NCBI GenBank assembly: GCA_012031225.1
Contig: JAAUTZ010000018.1
Span: 1,369-46,688 of the forward strand
Source: Chloroflexaceae bacterium
GTDB lineage: Bacteria > Chloroflexota > Chloroflexia > Chloroflexales > Chloroflexaceae
DNA: 45,320 nucleotides
Direction: 5' to 3'
Shown: in pieces, positions 30,801 through 41,094 of the stretch
How the letters are laid out: every line of letters begins with the position of its first letter
Numbering within the stretch: position 1 is the stretch's first letter
Program-made: the position numbers and the translations under genes
The notes under the pieces: generated by a model
Databases searched by the model: none
The model's input: the letters and a program-made list of their open reading frames with translations, nothing else
What the model was told of the DNA's origin: nothing

Positions 30801-32483
30801 ATGGGAACGACAGAACTTTTGACGATCATCATGGTGGTCATCACCTTCGGAGCCTACATCACCATTGGCTGGCTCACCCGCGTGAGTGACACCAAAGGCT
30901 TTTACGTTGCCGGCCAAGGCGTGCCCGCCTTTGCCAATGGAGCCGCCACCGCAGCGGACTGGATGTCGGCGGCTTCGTTCATCTCAATGGCTGGCTTGAT
31001 CTCCACGCTTGGCTTCGACGGCTCGATCTACCTCATGGGTTGGACGGGGGGCTACGTGCTATTGACGCTGCTGCTCGCGCCGTACCTGCGTAAATTTGGC
31101 AAGTACACCGTGCCCGACTTTGTGGGCGACCGCTACTACTCTAACACAGCCCGGCTGGTCGCTGCAATCTGTGCGCTGTTTGTCTCGCTGACCTACATCG
31201 CCGGGCAGATGCGCGGCGTAGGGATTGTATTCAGCCGCTTCCTGCAAATAGATATTGCCCTAGGCATCGTGATCGGGATGGCGATTGTGGCTTTCTTCTC
31301 GGTGCTCGGCGGCATGAAAGGGATTACGTGGACCCAAGTGGCCCAGTACTTCGTGCTGATTATCGCCTACCTGATCCCCTCAATCGCAATTGCTGGCTTC
31401 CTCACCGGCAACCCCATTCCGCAATTGGCCCTGACCTTTAGCGACATCGTGCCGCGCCTGAATGCGGTGCAGGTAGATCTGGGCTTCAAGGAGTACACCG
31501 AGCCGTTCCGCACGAAAGGGATGCTCGACGTGATCTTCATCACGATTGCGCTGATGATCGGCACTGCTGGTCTGCCGCACGTCATCGTGCGCTTCTACAC
31601 TACCTCGAGTGTCCGCGCTGCACGCTACTCCGGCTTCTGGGCGTTGCTGTTCATTGGCCTGCTCTACACCTCCGCCCCGGCACTGGCTGTGTTTGCTCGC
31701 TACAACTTGATTGACAACCTGCACGGCAAGAGCCTCGACGAGGTGCGCCAGCTGTCGTGGGTCAATAGCTGGGAGCAGACCGGTCTGCTCAAGTTCGACG
31801 ACAAGGACGGCGACGGCTTCTTGCAACTGCGCCCCGTCGCGGGTGAGTCAGAGATCACGCTCGACAACGACATCATCGTGCTGTCCACGCCAGAAGTCGC
31901 CGGGCTGTCGCCCTTCATCATCGCGCTGGTTGCGGCGGGTGGTCTAGCGGCTGCGCTCTCAACGGCATCGGGGCTGTTGCTGGCGATGTCGAGTGCCGCC
32001 TCGCACGACATCTACTACCGCTTGCTCAACCCCACCGCATCGGAGCAACGTCGCTTGCTAGTCGGGCGCATTTCGATCTTTGTCGGGGTCGTGTTTGCAG
32101 GCTTGCTAGGGATCTACCCACCCGGCTTTGTGGCACAGGTGGTGGCGTTCGCCTTCGGTTTGGCGGCGGCGAGCTTCTTCCCCGTGATCCTGTTGGGCAT
32201 CTTCGATAAGCGCACCAACAACGTCGGCGCAATTTCGGGGATGATCGTGGGCATGGGCTTTACCCTCAGCTACATCATCTTCGATAAGTACATCAGCCCG
32301 GGCGTGTTGCCGCCGATCTTCGGTGGGATCAGCTCCGAAGGCATCGGCACGCTGGGTGCAATCCTGAACTTTATCACCACCTTCACCGTCTCGCGGATGA
32401 CCGCCGCACCGCCGCAAGAGATTCAGGATCTGGTCGAATCGGTCCGGATGCCGAGTGGGGCTGGCGGAGCCATCGCACACTAA
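30801..32483 (+). CDS. Sodium:solute symporter, VC_2705/ActP-like
   Basis: This 560-residue protein is an SSS-family transporter with about thirteen helices, of the type paired with DUF4212 and thought to carry acetate, lactate or similar acids. Landmarks are FYVAGQGVPAFANGAATAAD, the sodium-site region DWMSAASFISMAGLI and PHVIVRFYTTSSVRAAR. A loop at residues 334-345 reads DKDGDGFLQLRP, an EF-hand-like pattern without the final Glu. AAGGAG precedes the ATG. A perfect palindromic terminator follows 40 bases after the stop. Confidence 0.88.
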   Translation: MGTTELLTIIMVVITFGAYITIGWLTRVSDTKGFYVAGQGVPAFANGAATAADWMSAASFISMAGLISTLGFDGSIYLMGWTGGYVLLTLLLAPYLRKFGKYTVPDFVGDRYYSNTARLVAAICALFVSLTYIAGQMRGVGIVFSRFLQIDIALGIVIGMAIVAFFSVLGGMKGITWTQVAQYFVLIIAYLIPSIAIAGFLTGNPIPQLALTFSDIVPRLNAVQVDLGFKEYTEPFRTKGMLDVIFITIALMIGTAGLPHVIVRFYTTSSVRAARYSGFWALLFIGLLYTSAPALAVFARYNLIDNLHGKSLDEVRQLSWVNSWEQTGLLKFDDKDGDGFLQLRPVAGESEITLDNDIIVLSTPEVAGLSPFIIALVAAGGLAAALSTASGLLLAMSSAASHDIYYRLLNPTASEQRRLLVGRISIFVGVVFAGLLGIYPPGFVAQVVAFAFGLAAASFFPVILLGIFDKRTNNVGAISGMIVGMGFTLSYIIFDKYISPGVLPPIFGGISSEGIGTLGAILNFITTFTVSRMTAAPPQEIQDLVESVRMPSGAGGAIAH

Positions 32484-32523
32484 GCCGACTAGCATCTGCG
32501 TGACACGGAGAATCGGAATGGCG

Positions 32524-32553
32524 ACGGGGCGGCGGGTATACCCGCCGCCCCGT
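32524..32553. terminator. Perfect 30-bp palindrome, bidirectional terminator
   Basis: Fifteen-base arms meet at GTATAC without a true loop in DNA; the RNA hairpin would be very GC-rich. It lies between the convergent symporter and lipoprotein genes. Only a short TCGTCT follows on the plus strand, so efficiency is uncertain. Confidence 0.65.
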
Positions 32554-32585
32554 TCGTCTAGCACCTAGCGCCGCTTGCCTGCGCC

Positions 32586-33371
32586 CTACTCGGTTAGGCT
32601 TTGCGGCTGCCCCTTGCGGCACTGGATCAGCGCATTCCCATCCAGCGATACACGCAGATCATACGTCGCTTGGCCATGCTGAAAGGTCAGCTCATAGCCG
32701 GGCGTAATCACCTGTAAGTACATCCCCTCTGGGCTAGGGCAGCCGAGTGCGCTATCACTCCAATCGTGGTACACACTGCTGACGAACACCACCTGATCAA
32801 GCGGTACACCGAGCTGCTGAGCCAATGCCTGTTGGGCCCGCGCTACCAGCGCATCGGTGGCCGCTTCGTGCAGTTCCGGCTCTAGTGTCAAGCCCTCATC
32901 CGCGCCATCCTCAATTGGCAAGCCCGCATCCGGCTCACCTAGCTCACGCGGCTGCCCATCGGTGCAGAGCAAGATCGGCGCAGCATCGCGATTCGTATGG
33001 ATCGGGTAGGTCTGGTCAGCCCCATCAGCAAAGACGAGCCGGTAGCCGGGCGTGATGACTTGGAGATAGGTTGTGGCCGGATCGGGGCAGCCCAAGGCGG
33101 TATCGCTCCACTCCATCGCTTGGCTCTCGCGGAGCGTCAAACTGGCAACATCCACGCCGAGATCAGCGGCTAAGACGCTGAAGATGCGGGCAAGGATTGG
33201 CTCTGGGGGCACGCTCGCCGGATCGAGGGCGGGCAGGATGGGGGTTGTGGTTGGCTCAGTTGCGGTGGGTGTGAGTGGGTAGGTGACAGGCGCAGCCATG
33301 CCACACGCACCAAGCAGAAGCCAGAGCGCAGCTAGTCCCGCCAGCCCGCCGCATAATTGTCTGTTCTGCAT
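32586..33371 (-). CDS. Lipoprotein with two copies of a WSDxxLGCP domain
   Basis: The 261-residue protein begins with a lipoprotein signal (LGAC lipobox, Cys23), then a Thr/Pro-rich linker. Two homologous domains follow: copy 1 (about 55-140) with WSDTALGCP at 88 and LQVITPGY at 103, and copy 2 (about 175-252) with WSDSALGCP at 204 and LQVITPGY at 219. Each ends with an isolated cysteine (136 and 251), so a disulphide between the GCP cysteine and the last one is likely. This domain style occurs in Chloroflexota lipoproteins, but no function is known. AAAGGA precedes the ATG. Confidence 0.7.
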   Translation of the reverse strand: MQNRQLCGGLAGLAALWLLLGACGMAAPVTYPLTPTATEPTTTPILPALDPASVPPEPILARIFSVLAADLGVDVASLTLRESQAMEWSDTALGCPDPATTYLQVITPGYRLVFADGADQTYPIHTNRDAAPILLCTDGQPRELGEPDAGLPIEDGADEGLTLEPELHEAATDALVARAQQALAQQLGVPLDQVVFVSSVYHDWSDSALGCPSPEGMYLQVITPGYELTFQHGQATYDLRVSLDGNALIQCRKGQPQSLTE

Positions 33372-33535
33372 ATCGCGGTTCCTTTCTGGATCTTACAGGA
33401 TCGAAAGTTGCTCAACACTGGCGCGGATTCGACAACCCGCCAGCTTGCGGTATGATGCACACATACCTAACGCCGCCTTTACCGGAGAAGTTCCTAAGCG
33501 ACCCGGCGGCCCGATACACGAGAGAGGATCCCCGT

Positions 33536-34597
33536 ATGGCGTACTACGTGCGCGAACCACTCGAACAACGCCCCGCGCTGAGTTCGCGGCGACCAACAAT
33601 CAACAAGTTTTTTCTCTCTACCTACACGCTCACGATCTATCACGGCTGCGAGTTTGGCTGCCCCTACTGCGATGGGTGGGTCTACGATCCGCACGGCTTC
33701 AATCGCGCGGTGCGGGTTCCCACCGATCTGCCCCAGCAGCTCGAACATGAACTCCAGCAGATCAGTCGCGGCGATCTGATCGCGATTACCGCGCTGAGTG
33801 ATCCCTACCAACCCGCCGAACGCAGCTATCGCCTTACCCGACAAGTATTACAGGTGTTAGCCGATGCGGGCCAGCCGTGCCTGATTATGACCAAAAGCCC
33901 GCTCATTCTGGAGGACATCCCTTTGCTGCGGCGCATGAACCAGACCGGCTTAGCCATTGTGATGACGACCCTGATCACCACCGATCCGACGCTAGCGACG
34001 CGCCTCGAAGGGCGGGCCCCGCTACCCGCCCTGCGCCTCGATCTGCTGGCTCGCCTGCACCACGCCGGCATCCCGACCGGTGTGGCCCTCGTTCCGCTGA
34101 TCCCCTACGTCAATGATAGCAATACCAGTATGCGCCGCCTGTTGCACGATTGCCAGCAGCGCGGGGTAGATTTTGCGATCTGGGATTACCTGTACATCCC
34201 AGATCGGCAGCATCGCCATCGCGTGGCTGAGACACTGGCCCATGTTGGCACATTCCCCAGTAGCTACTACCGCGATCTGTATGGCGACGGTGTGGCTCCC
34301 CACGACCACTACCGCCGCGAACGCGATCTGGACATGCTTCGGATCTGTGATGATCTGGGCTTGCCCGCCTTTGCGCCGCACGCACTCTATGCGGGCAAGC
34401 TCGATCCGCGCAATGAAGCGACGCTCCTGCTGCGGCACAGTGCGCTCCGCAGCCAATATCTGGGGCAGCAGCGCATGGCCGATCAGCATCACCAATTAGC
34501 CGATCAGGTGTATGCCGGTGGGCCAATCAGTCCCGAACTGCGCCAGAGTGTACTCTGGCCACAGCTTGCGCCACTGCTCGACCCACCTGCAAGCTAG
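33536..34597 (+). CDS. SPL-family radical SAM protein
   Basis: This 353-residue protein has the 4Fe-4S motif CEFGCPYC (Cys38, Cys42, Cys45) in the spore-photoproduct-lyase-like context TIYHGCEFGCPYCDGW, followed by a partial TIM barrel with ITALSDPYQPAE and IMTKSPLILED. Related bacterial proteins (Rv2578c type) lack a proven substrate; spore photoproduct repair is unlikely without spores. The start MAYYVR has GAGAGGA upstream; the longer frame (28 codons) lacks a site. The gene stands alone before the signalling cluster. Confidence 0.85.
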   Translation: MAYYVREPLEQRPALSSRRPTINKFFLSTYTLTIYHGCEFGCPYCDGWVYDPHGFNRAVRVPTDLPQQLEHELQQISRGDLIAITALSDPYQPAERSYRLTRQVLQVLADAGQPCLIMTKSPLILEDIPLLRRMNQTGLAIVMTTLITTDPTLATRLEGRAPLPALRLDLLARLHHAGIPTGVALVPLIPYVNDSNTSMRRLLHDCQQRGVDFAIWDYLYIPDRQHRHRVAETLAHVGTFPSSYYRDLYGDGVAPHDHYRRERDLDMLRICDDLGLPAFAPHALYAGKLDPRNEATLLLRHSALRSQYLGQQRMADQHHQLADQVYAGGPISPELRQSVLWPQLAPLLDPPAS

Positions 34598-34608
34598 CCC
34601 AGAACTAT

Positions 34609-34637
34609 TCGACAAGTGCGCTTGGATTGAGTATACT
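34609..34637 (+). promoter_or_regulatory. Promoter of the signalling cluster
   Basis: TCGACA (34609-34614, one mismatch to consensus), a 17-base spacer and TATACT (34632-34637), 45 bases before the first kinase. Confidence 0.6.
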
Positions 34638-34682
34638 GAATACACATCGGCAACGGCATTATGATCAGGATTGGAATGGCTG

Positions 34683-37163
34683 ATGAGAACCTCATCCAAG
34701 CTCGCACTCACACCCGTCATAGGCGACGAGCGTAAACATCAAGTCGCAGTCGGACAGCAGATCCGCTTGATCGTTGCTGCGTTCCTGCTTGCCGTGCTGA
34801 TCGTGATCGGCATACAGGGCCTCCTTTGGCTCCAGAGCGGGGCGTGGCAGTTGGCTGTGGTGCTAGGGGCCCACCTTCTCCTGCTGGGCACCGGCTTGGT
34901 CACGCTGTATCAGGTGCAGCGTGGCGCAACGCAGATAGGCGGACGCTGGCTGCTGGGCGCAACCATTGCGGTGATCTTCACGACGGCCACGCTGATCCGC
35001 GATATGGGCTGGCTACTGGGGAGTGCCTTGATCCTCGCGTTGGTCATCATCACCCCGCTCCTGCTCCCGACGGAAACCCGCGTGCGGCTAGTCATCTTCA
35101 GCATGGGGATTGCGCTAGGAGCCGCTGCGCTGGACCTCATCGTGCCCGCTACGCTAGCTCGCGCAGACCCGACCGGGCTGCTCCACGTCGCCCTAACGCT
35201 GGTGCTAGGGCTGCTGCTCGTGGCGTATCTCGGCATCGTGTTCTACTATCGCGCAATGTATAGCTTTGCCAACAAACTCGCCGTCGTCGTCTTGGGCTTG
35301 GTGCTGCTGCCCCTCGTGTTGCTGCTGTTCTGGATCAGCACCAATGTACCGGAGCTGTTCTTCTTGGCCCACACCACGCCGATTGCACCGGAACAACTAC
35401 TGGTGCAGCGCAGCACGCGCCTGTTTCTGGTAATGATTGTGGCATTTGTCGCCACAGGCGCAATCTTGATTGGACAGTGGCTCACCATCCCCATCGTTGG
35501 ACTCACGGCCAGCATCGCACGCTTTACTGATGGTGATATGCAGGCCCGCGCAACCATTCACTCCCACGATGAGACGGGTCAGCTGGCAACCAGCTTCAAT
35601 ACGCTTGCGGCCCAACTTGCGGCAGTGGTCGTACATCTCGAAGAACGCACCCACGCGCTGGAAGCGGAAGTGGCCGAACGGACCCGCGCTGAAGCCAACC
35701 TGAAGCAACTCAGGGCGAACCTTGAAGCCGAGGTGCAAACCCAAACCGCCGACCTGCGCCGCAAGAATGGCTATCTGGGTGCCCTCCATGCTACATCGCT
35801 GGCTTTGATGAACCGCCACGAGTTGGGCGATGTCCTGAAAACCATCATCAATCGGGCGGTGCAGCTGACCGGCACGGATCACGGCTTCGTCTACATGGTC
35901 AAGCCGGAGGGCGATGCTCTCGAATTGCAGGCTGGGGTGGGCTTATTCACCAATACCATGCTCAAAGCACTGCCGATCAGTAAAGGTGAAGACCTGCCCG
36001 GCACAGTCTGGGCAACCGGGCGGCAGCTGCTGGTTGCCGATTATGATCGTTGGAGTGGGCGGCGCAACACGATTGATCGGCGCAAGCTGAGTACCGTGAT
36101 CGGTGTGCCGCTCTTTTCGGGCGGCGAGATCCTCGGCGTGATGGGCACCGCCCTCGATTACAACAATCGGCGCACATTTGCACCAGATGAACTCAACTTC
36201 CTCAACCGCTTCGCCCAACTCGCTTCGATTGCCCTCGACAACGCCAAGCTCTACACGAGTGCCCAGCAAGAACTGCAAGAACGCAAACGCACCGAACTAG
36301 AGTTGCAACGCGCCAAAGAGCTAGCCGAACACGCTAGCCATGCCAAGAGTCAGTTCCTTGCCAATATGAGCCACGAACTGCGGACTCCCTTGAATGCCAT
36401 TATTGGCTACAGTGATATGTTGCTGGAAGATATGCACGATATGAGTACCACCGAGATGGCGGCTGATCTGGATAAGATCCGCACGGCGGGCAACCATCTG
36501 TTGGCGTTGATCAATAACGTGCTGGATATTTCGCGCATCGAAGCCGGGAAGCTCGAACTAGATTTGGTGCTGTTTGATCTTGATCAGCTTGTCCACGAAC
36601 TCGTGACGACGATCCAACCGATTGTGCAGCGCAATCAGAATACGTTGATCGTGACGAAGCCCGACCATTTGGGGCTGATCTATACCGATCAGACGCGCCT
36701 GCGCCAAATCCTGATCAACCTGCTCAGTAATGCGGCCAAGTTCACCAAAGCGGGTGAGGTTGCGCTCGTCATCAGCCGCCAAGTGGTGCTGAAGCCCGCG
36801 ACGGGAGCCTTGCTGTTAAGCTCGGCTGAGCCGCCAGAACAGCCGCGTGAAGCCCGCATGAAGGAGCAGCACTGGCTGATCTTTGAGGTACGCGATACGG
36901 GCATTGGCATGTCCCGCGAGCAGATGTATCGTCTGTTTGAGCCATTCACCCAAGCTGACACCTCGACCACACGCGAATATGGTGGCTCTGGGCTGGGCTT
37001 GGTGATTAGCCGCAAGTTCTCGCGCATGATGGGCGGTGATATTACGATGGATAGTGTGCAGGGGCAAGGCTCGGTCTTTATGCTATTTCTGCCAGATGAT
37101 CGCGCTAATGAAGAAGCTGCCGCCGAGCAGCCGGCCGAGCCACTCCTTGTCCGCAGTGAATAA
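34683..37163 (+). CDS. Membrane hybrid-free sensor histidine kinase (HAMP-GAF)
   Basis: The 826-residue kinase has about eight N-terminal helices (to residue 270), a HAMP domain (265-320), a coiled coil, a GAF domain (about 375-525) and HisKA with the phospho-site His564 in [16 protein letters not shown], then HATPase with [15 protein letters not shown] and GGSGLGLVI. There is no receiver of its own. The start ATG at 34683 is preferred; TTG at 34671 is possible. The next kinase begins 3 bases after its stop, and the two kinase cores are very similar (NAIIGYS-x-MLLED), which suggests tandem duplication. Probably feeds the receivers downstream. The signal is unknown. Confidence 0.92.
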   Translation: MRTSSKLALTPVIGDERKHQVAVGQQIRLIVAAFLLAVLIVIGIQGLLWLQSGAWQLAVVLGAHLLLLGTGLVTLYQVQRGATQIGGRWLLGATIAVIFTTATLIRDMGWLLGSALILALVIITPLLLPTETRVRLVIFSMGIALGAAALDLIVPATLARADPTGLLHVALTLVLGLLLVAYLGIVFYYRAMYSFANKLAVVVLGLVLLPLVLLLFWISTNVPELFFLAHTTPIAPEQLLVQRSTRLFLVMIVAFVATGAILIGQWLTIPIVGLTASIARFTDGDMQARATIHSHDETGQLATSFNTLAAQLAAVVVHLEERTHALEAEVAERTRAEANLKQLRANLEAEVQTQTADLRRKNGYLGALHATSLALMNRHELGDVLKTIINRAVQLTGTDHGFVYMVKPEGDALELQAGVGLFTNTMLKALPISKGEDLPGTVWATGRQLLVADYDRWSGRRNTIDRRKLSTVIGVPLFSGGEILGVMGTALDYNNRRTFAPDELNFLNRFAQLASIALDNAKLYTSAQQELQERKRTELELQRAKELAEHASHAKSQFLANMSHELRTPLNAIIGYSDMLLEDMHDMSTTEMAADLDKIRTAGNHLLALINNVLDISRIEAGKLELDLVLFDLDQLVHELVTTIQPIVQRNQNTLIVTKPDHLGLIYTDQTRLRQILINLLSNAAKFTKAGEVALVISRQVVLKPATGALLLSSAEPPEQPREARMKEQHWLIFEVRDTGIGMSREQMYRLFEPFTQADTSTTREYGGSGLGLVISRKFSRMMGGDITMDSVQGQGSVFMLFLPDDRANEEAAAEQPAEPLLVRSE

Positions 37164-37166
37164 TGT

Positions 37167-39416
37167 ATGCCCAACGAAACTACTGCCCCAACTCGTACAC
37201 CTAGCCCGACCGCATCTGCGCCGAGCGCGTTGCATCCGAATGGTGAACACATTTTTCGGGAGCTGTTTGACCATTCGCCAGATGCAATTTTTGTGGAGGA
37301 TATGCAGGGCTATGTCTTGGATGTCAATCCGGCGGCATGTGTGCTGCATGATATGTCCCGCACCGAGCTGATCGGCAAGCACGTCACCGAGCTTGTGCCC
37401 CACGATCAAGCGGCAATGGTACGCGAGAGCTTTCCGCGCATTGCCCGCGGCGAGCTAGAACGGCTGGAGGGCTATAGCTACACCCGCAGTGGGCAGGCTA
37501 TTCCGGTCGAGATTAAGGTCAATCGGATCACCTATCAAGGGCAACCGGCGGTGCTGCTGCATGTCCGCGATACGACGACGTGGCGGGCCGCGCAGGAAGC
37601 CCTGCTGCGCAGCGAAGCAACCAACCGCGCCCTGCTGAATGCGATCCCTGACCTGATGCTGCAAATCCAGCGCGATGGCAGCTATCGCAATATCAAACAG
37701 GTCAATAGTGCCCACCAGATTTCAACGGTGGAACAGACGTTGGGCGAGGTGTACCCGTTCTTCCTCAATGAAGTCATCCAACGCGCACAGCTGCATGTGC
37801 AGCGGGCATTGCAGAGTGGCCAGCCGCAGATGTTCGAGTATGTGTTCCCATTCCATCTGGGGGAGCAGCTGGTGGCGGCGCGGGTGATCCAGTATGAGCA
37901 GCTCCAGCAGGCATTGCAAGAGCAACGCCGCCGCCAAGCAAAAGGACAGGACCTGCTGCTGGGCGATCTGCTGCTCAATTGGGGCTGGATTACGCCGGTG
38001 CAACTGGATCGTGCGCTGGAGCAGCAACGGCTGGGGGGACAGTCGCGGGATTATGAGATGCGCCTCGCCGTCAGTGGCGTGGATGAAGTTCTGCTGATGG
38101 TGCGCGATGTCACCTCGCAGAAGCTGGCTGAGAAAGCCCGCCTGACCCAAGCCGAGCGCGTGCGGGCATTATACGAGGTCTCGGCTCGCTCTGGGCTAGC
38201 GTTTGATGAACAGGTAGACCAACTGCTGCACACTGGCTGTCGCCTGCTCCACATGGACATCGGCGTGGTTGTCACCTCCGAACTACGCCTCCAGCCGTAT
38301 GCCTTGCACCACATCAGCCATAGCCGCAATACCGATGTGCTCTTGGAGGAACTGCTGGCTCAGCCGGAGCTGTTGGCGAGTGCGGTGGCAACCGATACGC
38401 CGATTGCCCGGAGCTACCCATTGCCACCAAGCGAAGCAGGCGACGAGCAATCCAACCACCTACGTGCATTGATTGGCGCACCGTTGTGGGTTGCTGGGCA
38501 ACGTTGGGGGGCAATCTTCTTCCTGAGCCAAGCCGCGCAGCCGATTCTGTTTCAAGAGACCGATCTGGATCTGGTGCAGCTGATGGGCCGCCTGATCAGT
38601 GTGGCTCTGGAACGCAAGGAGGAAGCGACTGAACTGTATCGCGCTAAAGAGCTGGCTGAGTCGGCGAACCGGGCCAAGAGTGCGTTCTTAGCGAATATGA
38701 CCCATGAACTCCGCACGCCGTTGAATGCGATCATTGGCTACAGTGAGATGCTGCTAGAAGACTTTCAGCACAGCGGCAATCTTGATCCCACCAGTGTCCT
38801 CGCTGATCTTGATCGGATCAAGACGGCCGGTCGCCACTTGTTGGCGTTGATCAATGAGATTCTGGACATCTCGAAGATCGAGGCCGGCCATATGGATCTG
38901 TATCTCGAGCAGTTTACCATCCCTGATCTGATTGCGAATGTGCTGCCCTCAGTGGAGCCATTGATTGCCCGCAACCAGAACCAGTTGACGATCCAGTGCG
39001 AACCAGACTTGCCCGTGATGTATGCCGATGTCACCAAGCTGCGCCAAATCTTGCTCAACCTGCTGAGCAATGCCGCCAAATTCACCACTGGCGGGCAGAT
39101 CCGGGTGCATGTGCGGAGCTTTCGCACGCCGCCGGATCAGACGGTGTGGGTCAGCTTTGCGGTGGCTGATACCGGCATCGGGATTACGCTGGAACAGCAG
39201 GAACATCTGTTCCAGCCATTTATGCAAGGCGATGCCTCAACAACGCGCCGCTTTGGAGGCACTGGGCTAGGCTTAGCGATCAGCTCGCGCTACTGCACGA
39301 TGATGGGCGGCAGCATTGCGGTTGCTAGCACACCGGGGCAGGGAGCCATCTTTACGGTCGTGCTCCCGTTGCAGGTCACGCGTGCTGATGCACAGGCCGA
39401 CCACGCCCTGCTGTGA
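37167..39416 (+). CDS. PAS-PAS(MshEN-like insert)-GAF sensor histidine kinase
   Basis: A cytoplasmic kinase of 749 residues. PAS 1 spans about 28-145 ([19 protein letters not shown]). PAS 2 starts near 155 and is interrupted: after [12 protein letters not shown] an insert of about 60 residues (231-292) carries two tandem motifs, [16 protein letters not shown]...ALQEQ and [16 protein letters not shown]...ALEQQ, before the PAS fold resumes with [21 protein letters not shown]. The two motifs follow the LG..L(V/L)..G.I....L...L..Q pattern of MshEN/GspE-N domains, though the leading Arg is absent. Then a GAF domain (about 335-480) and HisKA with His513 in [15 protein letters not shown], and HATPase with GGTGLGLAI. 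The start is 3 bases after the previous kinase stop. Confidence 0.88.
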   Translation: MPNETTAPTRTPSPTASAPSALHPNGEHIFRELFDHSPDAIFVEDMQGYVLDVNPAACVLHDMSRTELIGKHVTELVPHDQAAMVRESFPRIARGELERLEGYSYTRSGQAIPVEIKVNRITYQGQPAVLLHVRDTTTWRAAQEALLRSEATNRALLNAIPDLMLQIQRDGSYRNIKQVNSAHQISTVEQTLGEVYPFFLNEVIQRAQLHVQRALQSGQPQMFEYVFPFHLGEQLVAARVIQYEQLQQALQEQRRRQAKGQDLLLGDLLLNWGWITPVQLDRALEQQRLGGQSRDYEMRLAVSGVDEVLLMVRDVTSQKLAEKARLTQAERVRALYEVSARSGLAFDEQVDQLLHTGCRLLHMDIGVVVTSELRLQPYALHHISHSRNTDVLLEELLAQPELLASAVATDTPIARSYPLPPSEAGDEQSNHLRALIGAPLWVAGQRWGAIFFLSQAAQPILFQETDLDLVQLMGRLISVALERKEEATELYRAKELAESANRAKSAFLANMTHELRTPLNAIIGYSEMLLEDFQHSGNLDPTSVLADLDRIKTAGRHLLALINEILDISKIEAGHMDLYLEQFTIPDLIANVLPSVEPLIARNQNQLTIQCEPDLPVMYADVTKLRQILLNLLSNAAKFTTGGQIRVHVRSFRTPPDQTVWVSFAVADTGIGITLEQQEHLFQPFMQGDASTTRRFGGTGLGLAISSRYCTMMGGSIAVASTPGQGAIFTVVLPLQVTRADAQADHALL

Positions 39417-39438
39417 GTTGATCGTAGGCGCTGCTGCC

Positions 39439-39467
39439 TTGTAAAAAGTGTTGATCTCGCATACAAT
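39439..39467 (+). promoter_or_regulatory. Internal promoter before the receiver genes
   Basis: TTGTAA (39439-39444), 17 bases, TACAAT (39462-39467), in the 120-base gap between the second kinase and the first receiver gene. Confidence 0.5.
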
Positions 39468-39536
39468 GAAACGGCAATGTGAATCCGCTATATGTGCGTG
39501 AAGCCTACTCGTAATGTATAGCCTTATCAAGAAGCA

Positions 39537-39917
39537 ATGACGACCATTCTGTTAGTAGAAGACAACGAAATGAATCGGGATATGCTTTCGCGGCGGTTGA
39601 TGCGGCGCGGCTTTCAGGTGACAATGGCCACCGATGGGATGCAAGGGATCACCCTTGCCCGCAGCGAGCGGCCCGATCTGATCCTGATGGACATCAGCTT
39701 GCCGGTAGTGGATGGCTGGGAAGCCACCCGCACGCTCAAAGCCGATCCCCATACCCAAGCCATTCCGGTCATTGCGCTGACGGCCCACGCCCTCGCCGGG
39801 GATCGTGAGAAGAGTCTCGCGGCGGGCTGTGATGAGTATGAAACCAAGCCGGTTGATTTTGCCCGGTTGTTGGGCAAGATCGAACGGCTTTTGAATGATC
39901 GGACAGCCCATGCTTGA
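39537..39917 (+). CDS. Single-domain response regulator
   Basis: A 126-residue stand-alone CheY/DivK-like receiver with the acidic pair in LLVEDNEMN, phosphoacceptor Asp52 in LILMDISLP, Thr/Ala in ALTAHAL and Lys104 in ETKPVD. It resembles the receiver of the next gene (both have EDNE/DDNE-x-NRD and SRRLMR), which suggests duplication. It has no output domain, so it may act as a phosphate shuttle between the kinases and the phosphatase gene product. The stop overlaps the next start by 8 bases. Confidence 0.93.
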   Translation: MTTILLVEDNEMNRDMLSRRLMRRGFQVTMATDGMQGITLARSERPDLILMDISLPVVDGWEATRTLKADPHTQAIPVIALTAHALAGDREKSLAAGCDEYETKPVDFARLLGKIERLLNDRTAHA

Positions 39918-41076
39918 ACAGAGCCATGTGCTTGTCGTAGATGACAACGAAGCCAATCGGGATGTCCTCTCGCGGCGGCTAATGCGGCAAGGCATTCGCA
40001 CCACCAGTGCCGAGAATGGGCGCCATGCGCTGGAGCAGGTCCGTAGGGCAGCATTTGACTTGATCCTGCTGGATGTGATGATGCCGGAGATGAACGGCTA
40101 CCAAGTGTTGGAAATCCTCAAAGCTGATCCAGCCTTGCGGCATATTCCGGTGATTATGATCTCGGCCGTGGATGATATTGATAGTGTGGTGCGTTGCATC
40201 GAGTTGGGCGCAGAAGATTACTTGTTCAAGCCGTTTAATCCGGTGCTGCTCAAAGCCCGCGTTGAAGCTAGCCTTGAAAAGAAGTTCCTGCGCGACAAAG
40301 AACGGGCGTATCTGAAAGCCGTCAAGCAGGAGCTAGAGCTAGGGCGGCGCACGCAAGCCGATTTCTTCCCAGTCGAGCTGCCGCAGGTAGCGGGCTGGTG
40401 GTTGGGGGCGTTGTTCCAGCCGGCGCGGGAAGTAGGGGGCGATTTCTATGATGTATTTCGGCTGCCCGATCAACGGCTGGCACTGGTGATGGCGGATGTG
40501 TGCGACAAAGGGGTGCGGGCTGCGCTGTTTATGGTGCTGGTACGCAGCCTGTTGCGGGCATTTGCGGAGCAGGCGGCGAATGCGGGGGATGATCCGCTGC
40601 TCGCCGTGCAGCTGACCAATACCTACATTACGCGCCACCATCACAACCGCTCGCATCTGCATATGTTCGCCACCTTGTTCTGCGGGATCCTCGAACCAGC
40701 AACGGGCCAACTGACGTATATCAATGCCGGGCACGAAGCCCCACTGGTCTTAGGCCCGCACGGGATTGAAGCGATCCTTGATACAACCGGCCCCGCCGTG
40801 GGGTTTATGCCTGATTCACGCTATGGGCAAGCCACGATCACGCTGGGGACCGGCACCACGCTGCTGACCTACACCGACGGCGTGACGGAAGCGCGGAATC
40901 TGGCGGGTGATCTGTTCACCGAAGAGCGGCTACACAATCTGATCAATCAGCCGCACAGCACGGCGAGTGCCCTGCTCGAACAGGTTCACACTGGCGTAAC
41001 CGCATTTGTCGGTCAGCAAACCCCTGCGGATGATATTACGATACTGGCCTTAGCGCGGCTTGGGCCAGCAAGCTAA
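39910..41076 (+). CDS. Response regulator with PP2C/RsbU phosphatase output
   Basis: The 388-residue protein has a receiver (Asp55 in LILLDVMMPE, lysine in LFKPFNP), a short coiled linker (about 125-155) and a C-terminal SpoIIE/RsbU-type PP2C domain. There the metal motifs are PAREVGGDFYD, MADVCDKGVRAALFM, LLTYTDGVTEARN and a closing DDITILAL. In RsbU-type systems such enzymes dephosphorylate STAS anti-anti-sigma proteins. The ATG at 39910 overlaps the previous stop; an ATG five codons earlier is possible. No anti-sigma partner is adjacent. Confidence 0.93.
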   Translation: MLEQSHVLVVDDNEANRDVLSRRLMRQGIRTTSAENGRHALEQVRRAAFDLILLDVMMPEMNGYQVLEILKADPALRHIPVIMISAVDDIDSVVRCIELGAEDYLFKPFNPVLLKARVEASLEKKFLRDKERAYLKAVKQELELGRRTQADFFPVELPQVAGWWLGALFQPAREVGGDFYDVFRLPDQRLALVMADVCDKGVRAALFMVLVRSLLRAFAEQAANAGDDPLLAVQLTNTYITRHHHNRSHLHMFATLFCGILEPATGQLTYINAGHEAPLVLGPHGIEAILDTTGPAVGFMPDSRYGQATITLGTGTTLLTYTDGVTEARNLAGDLFTEERLHNLINQPHSTASALLEQVHTGVTAFVGQQTPADDITILALARLGPAS

Positions 41077-41094
41077 ACGAGGGGAGTGCCAGCC

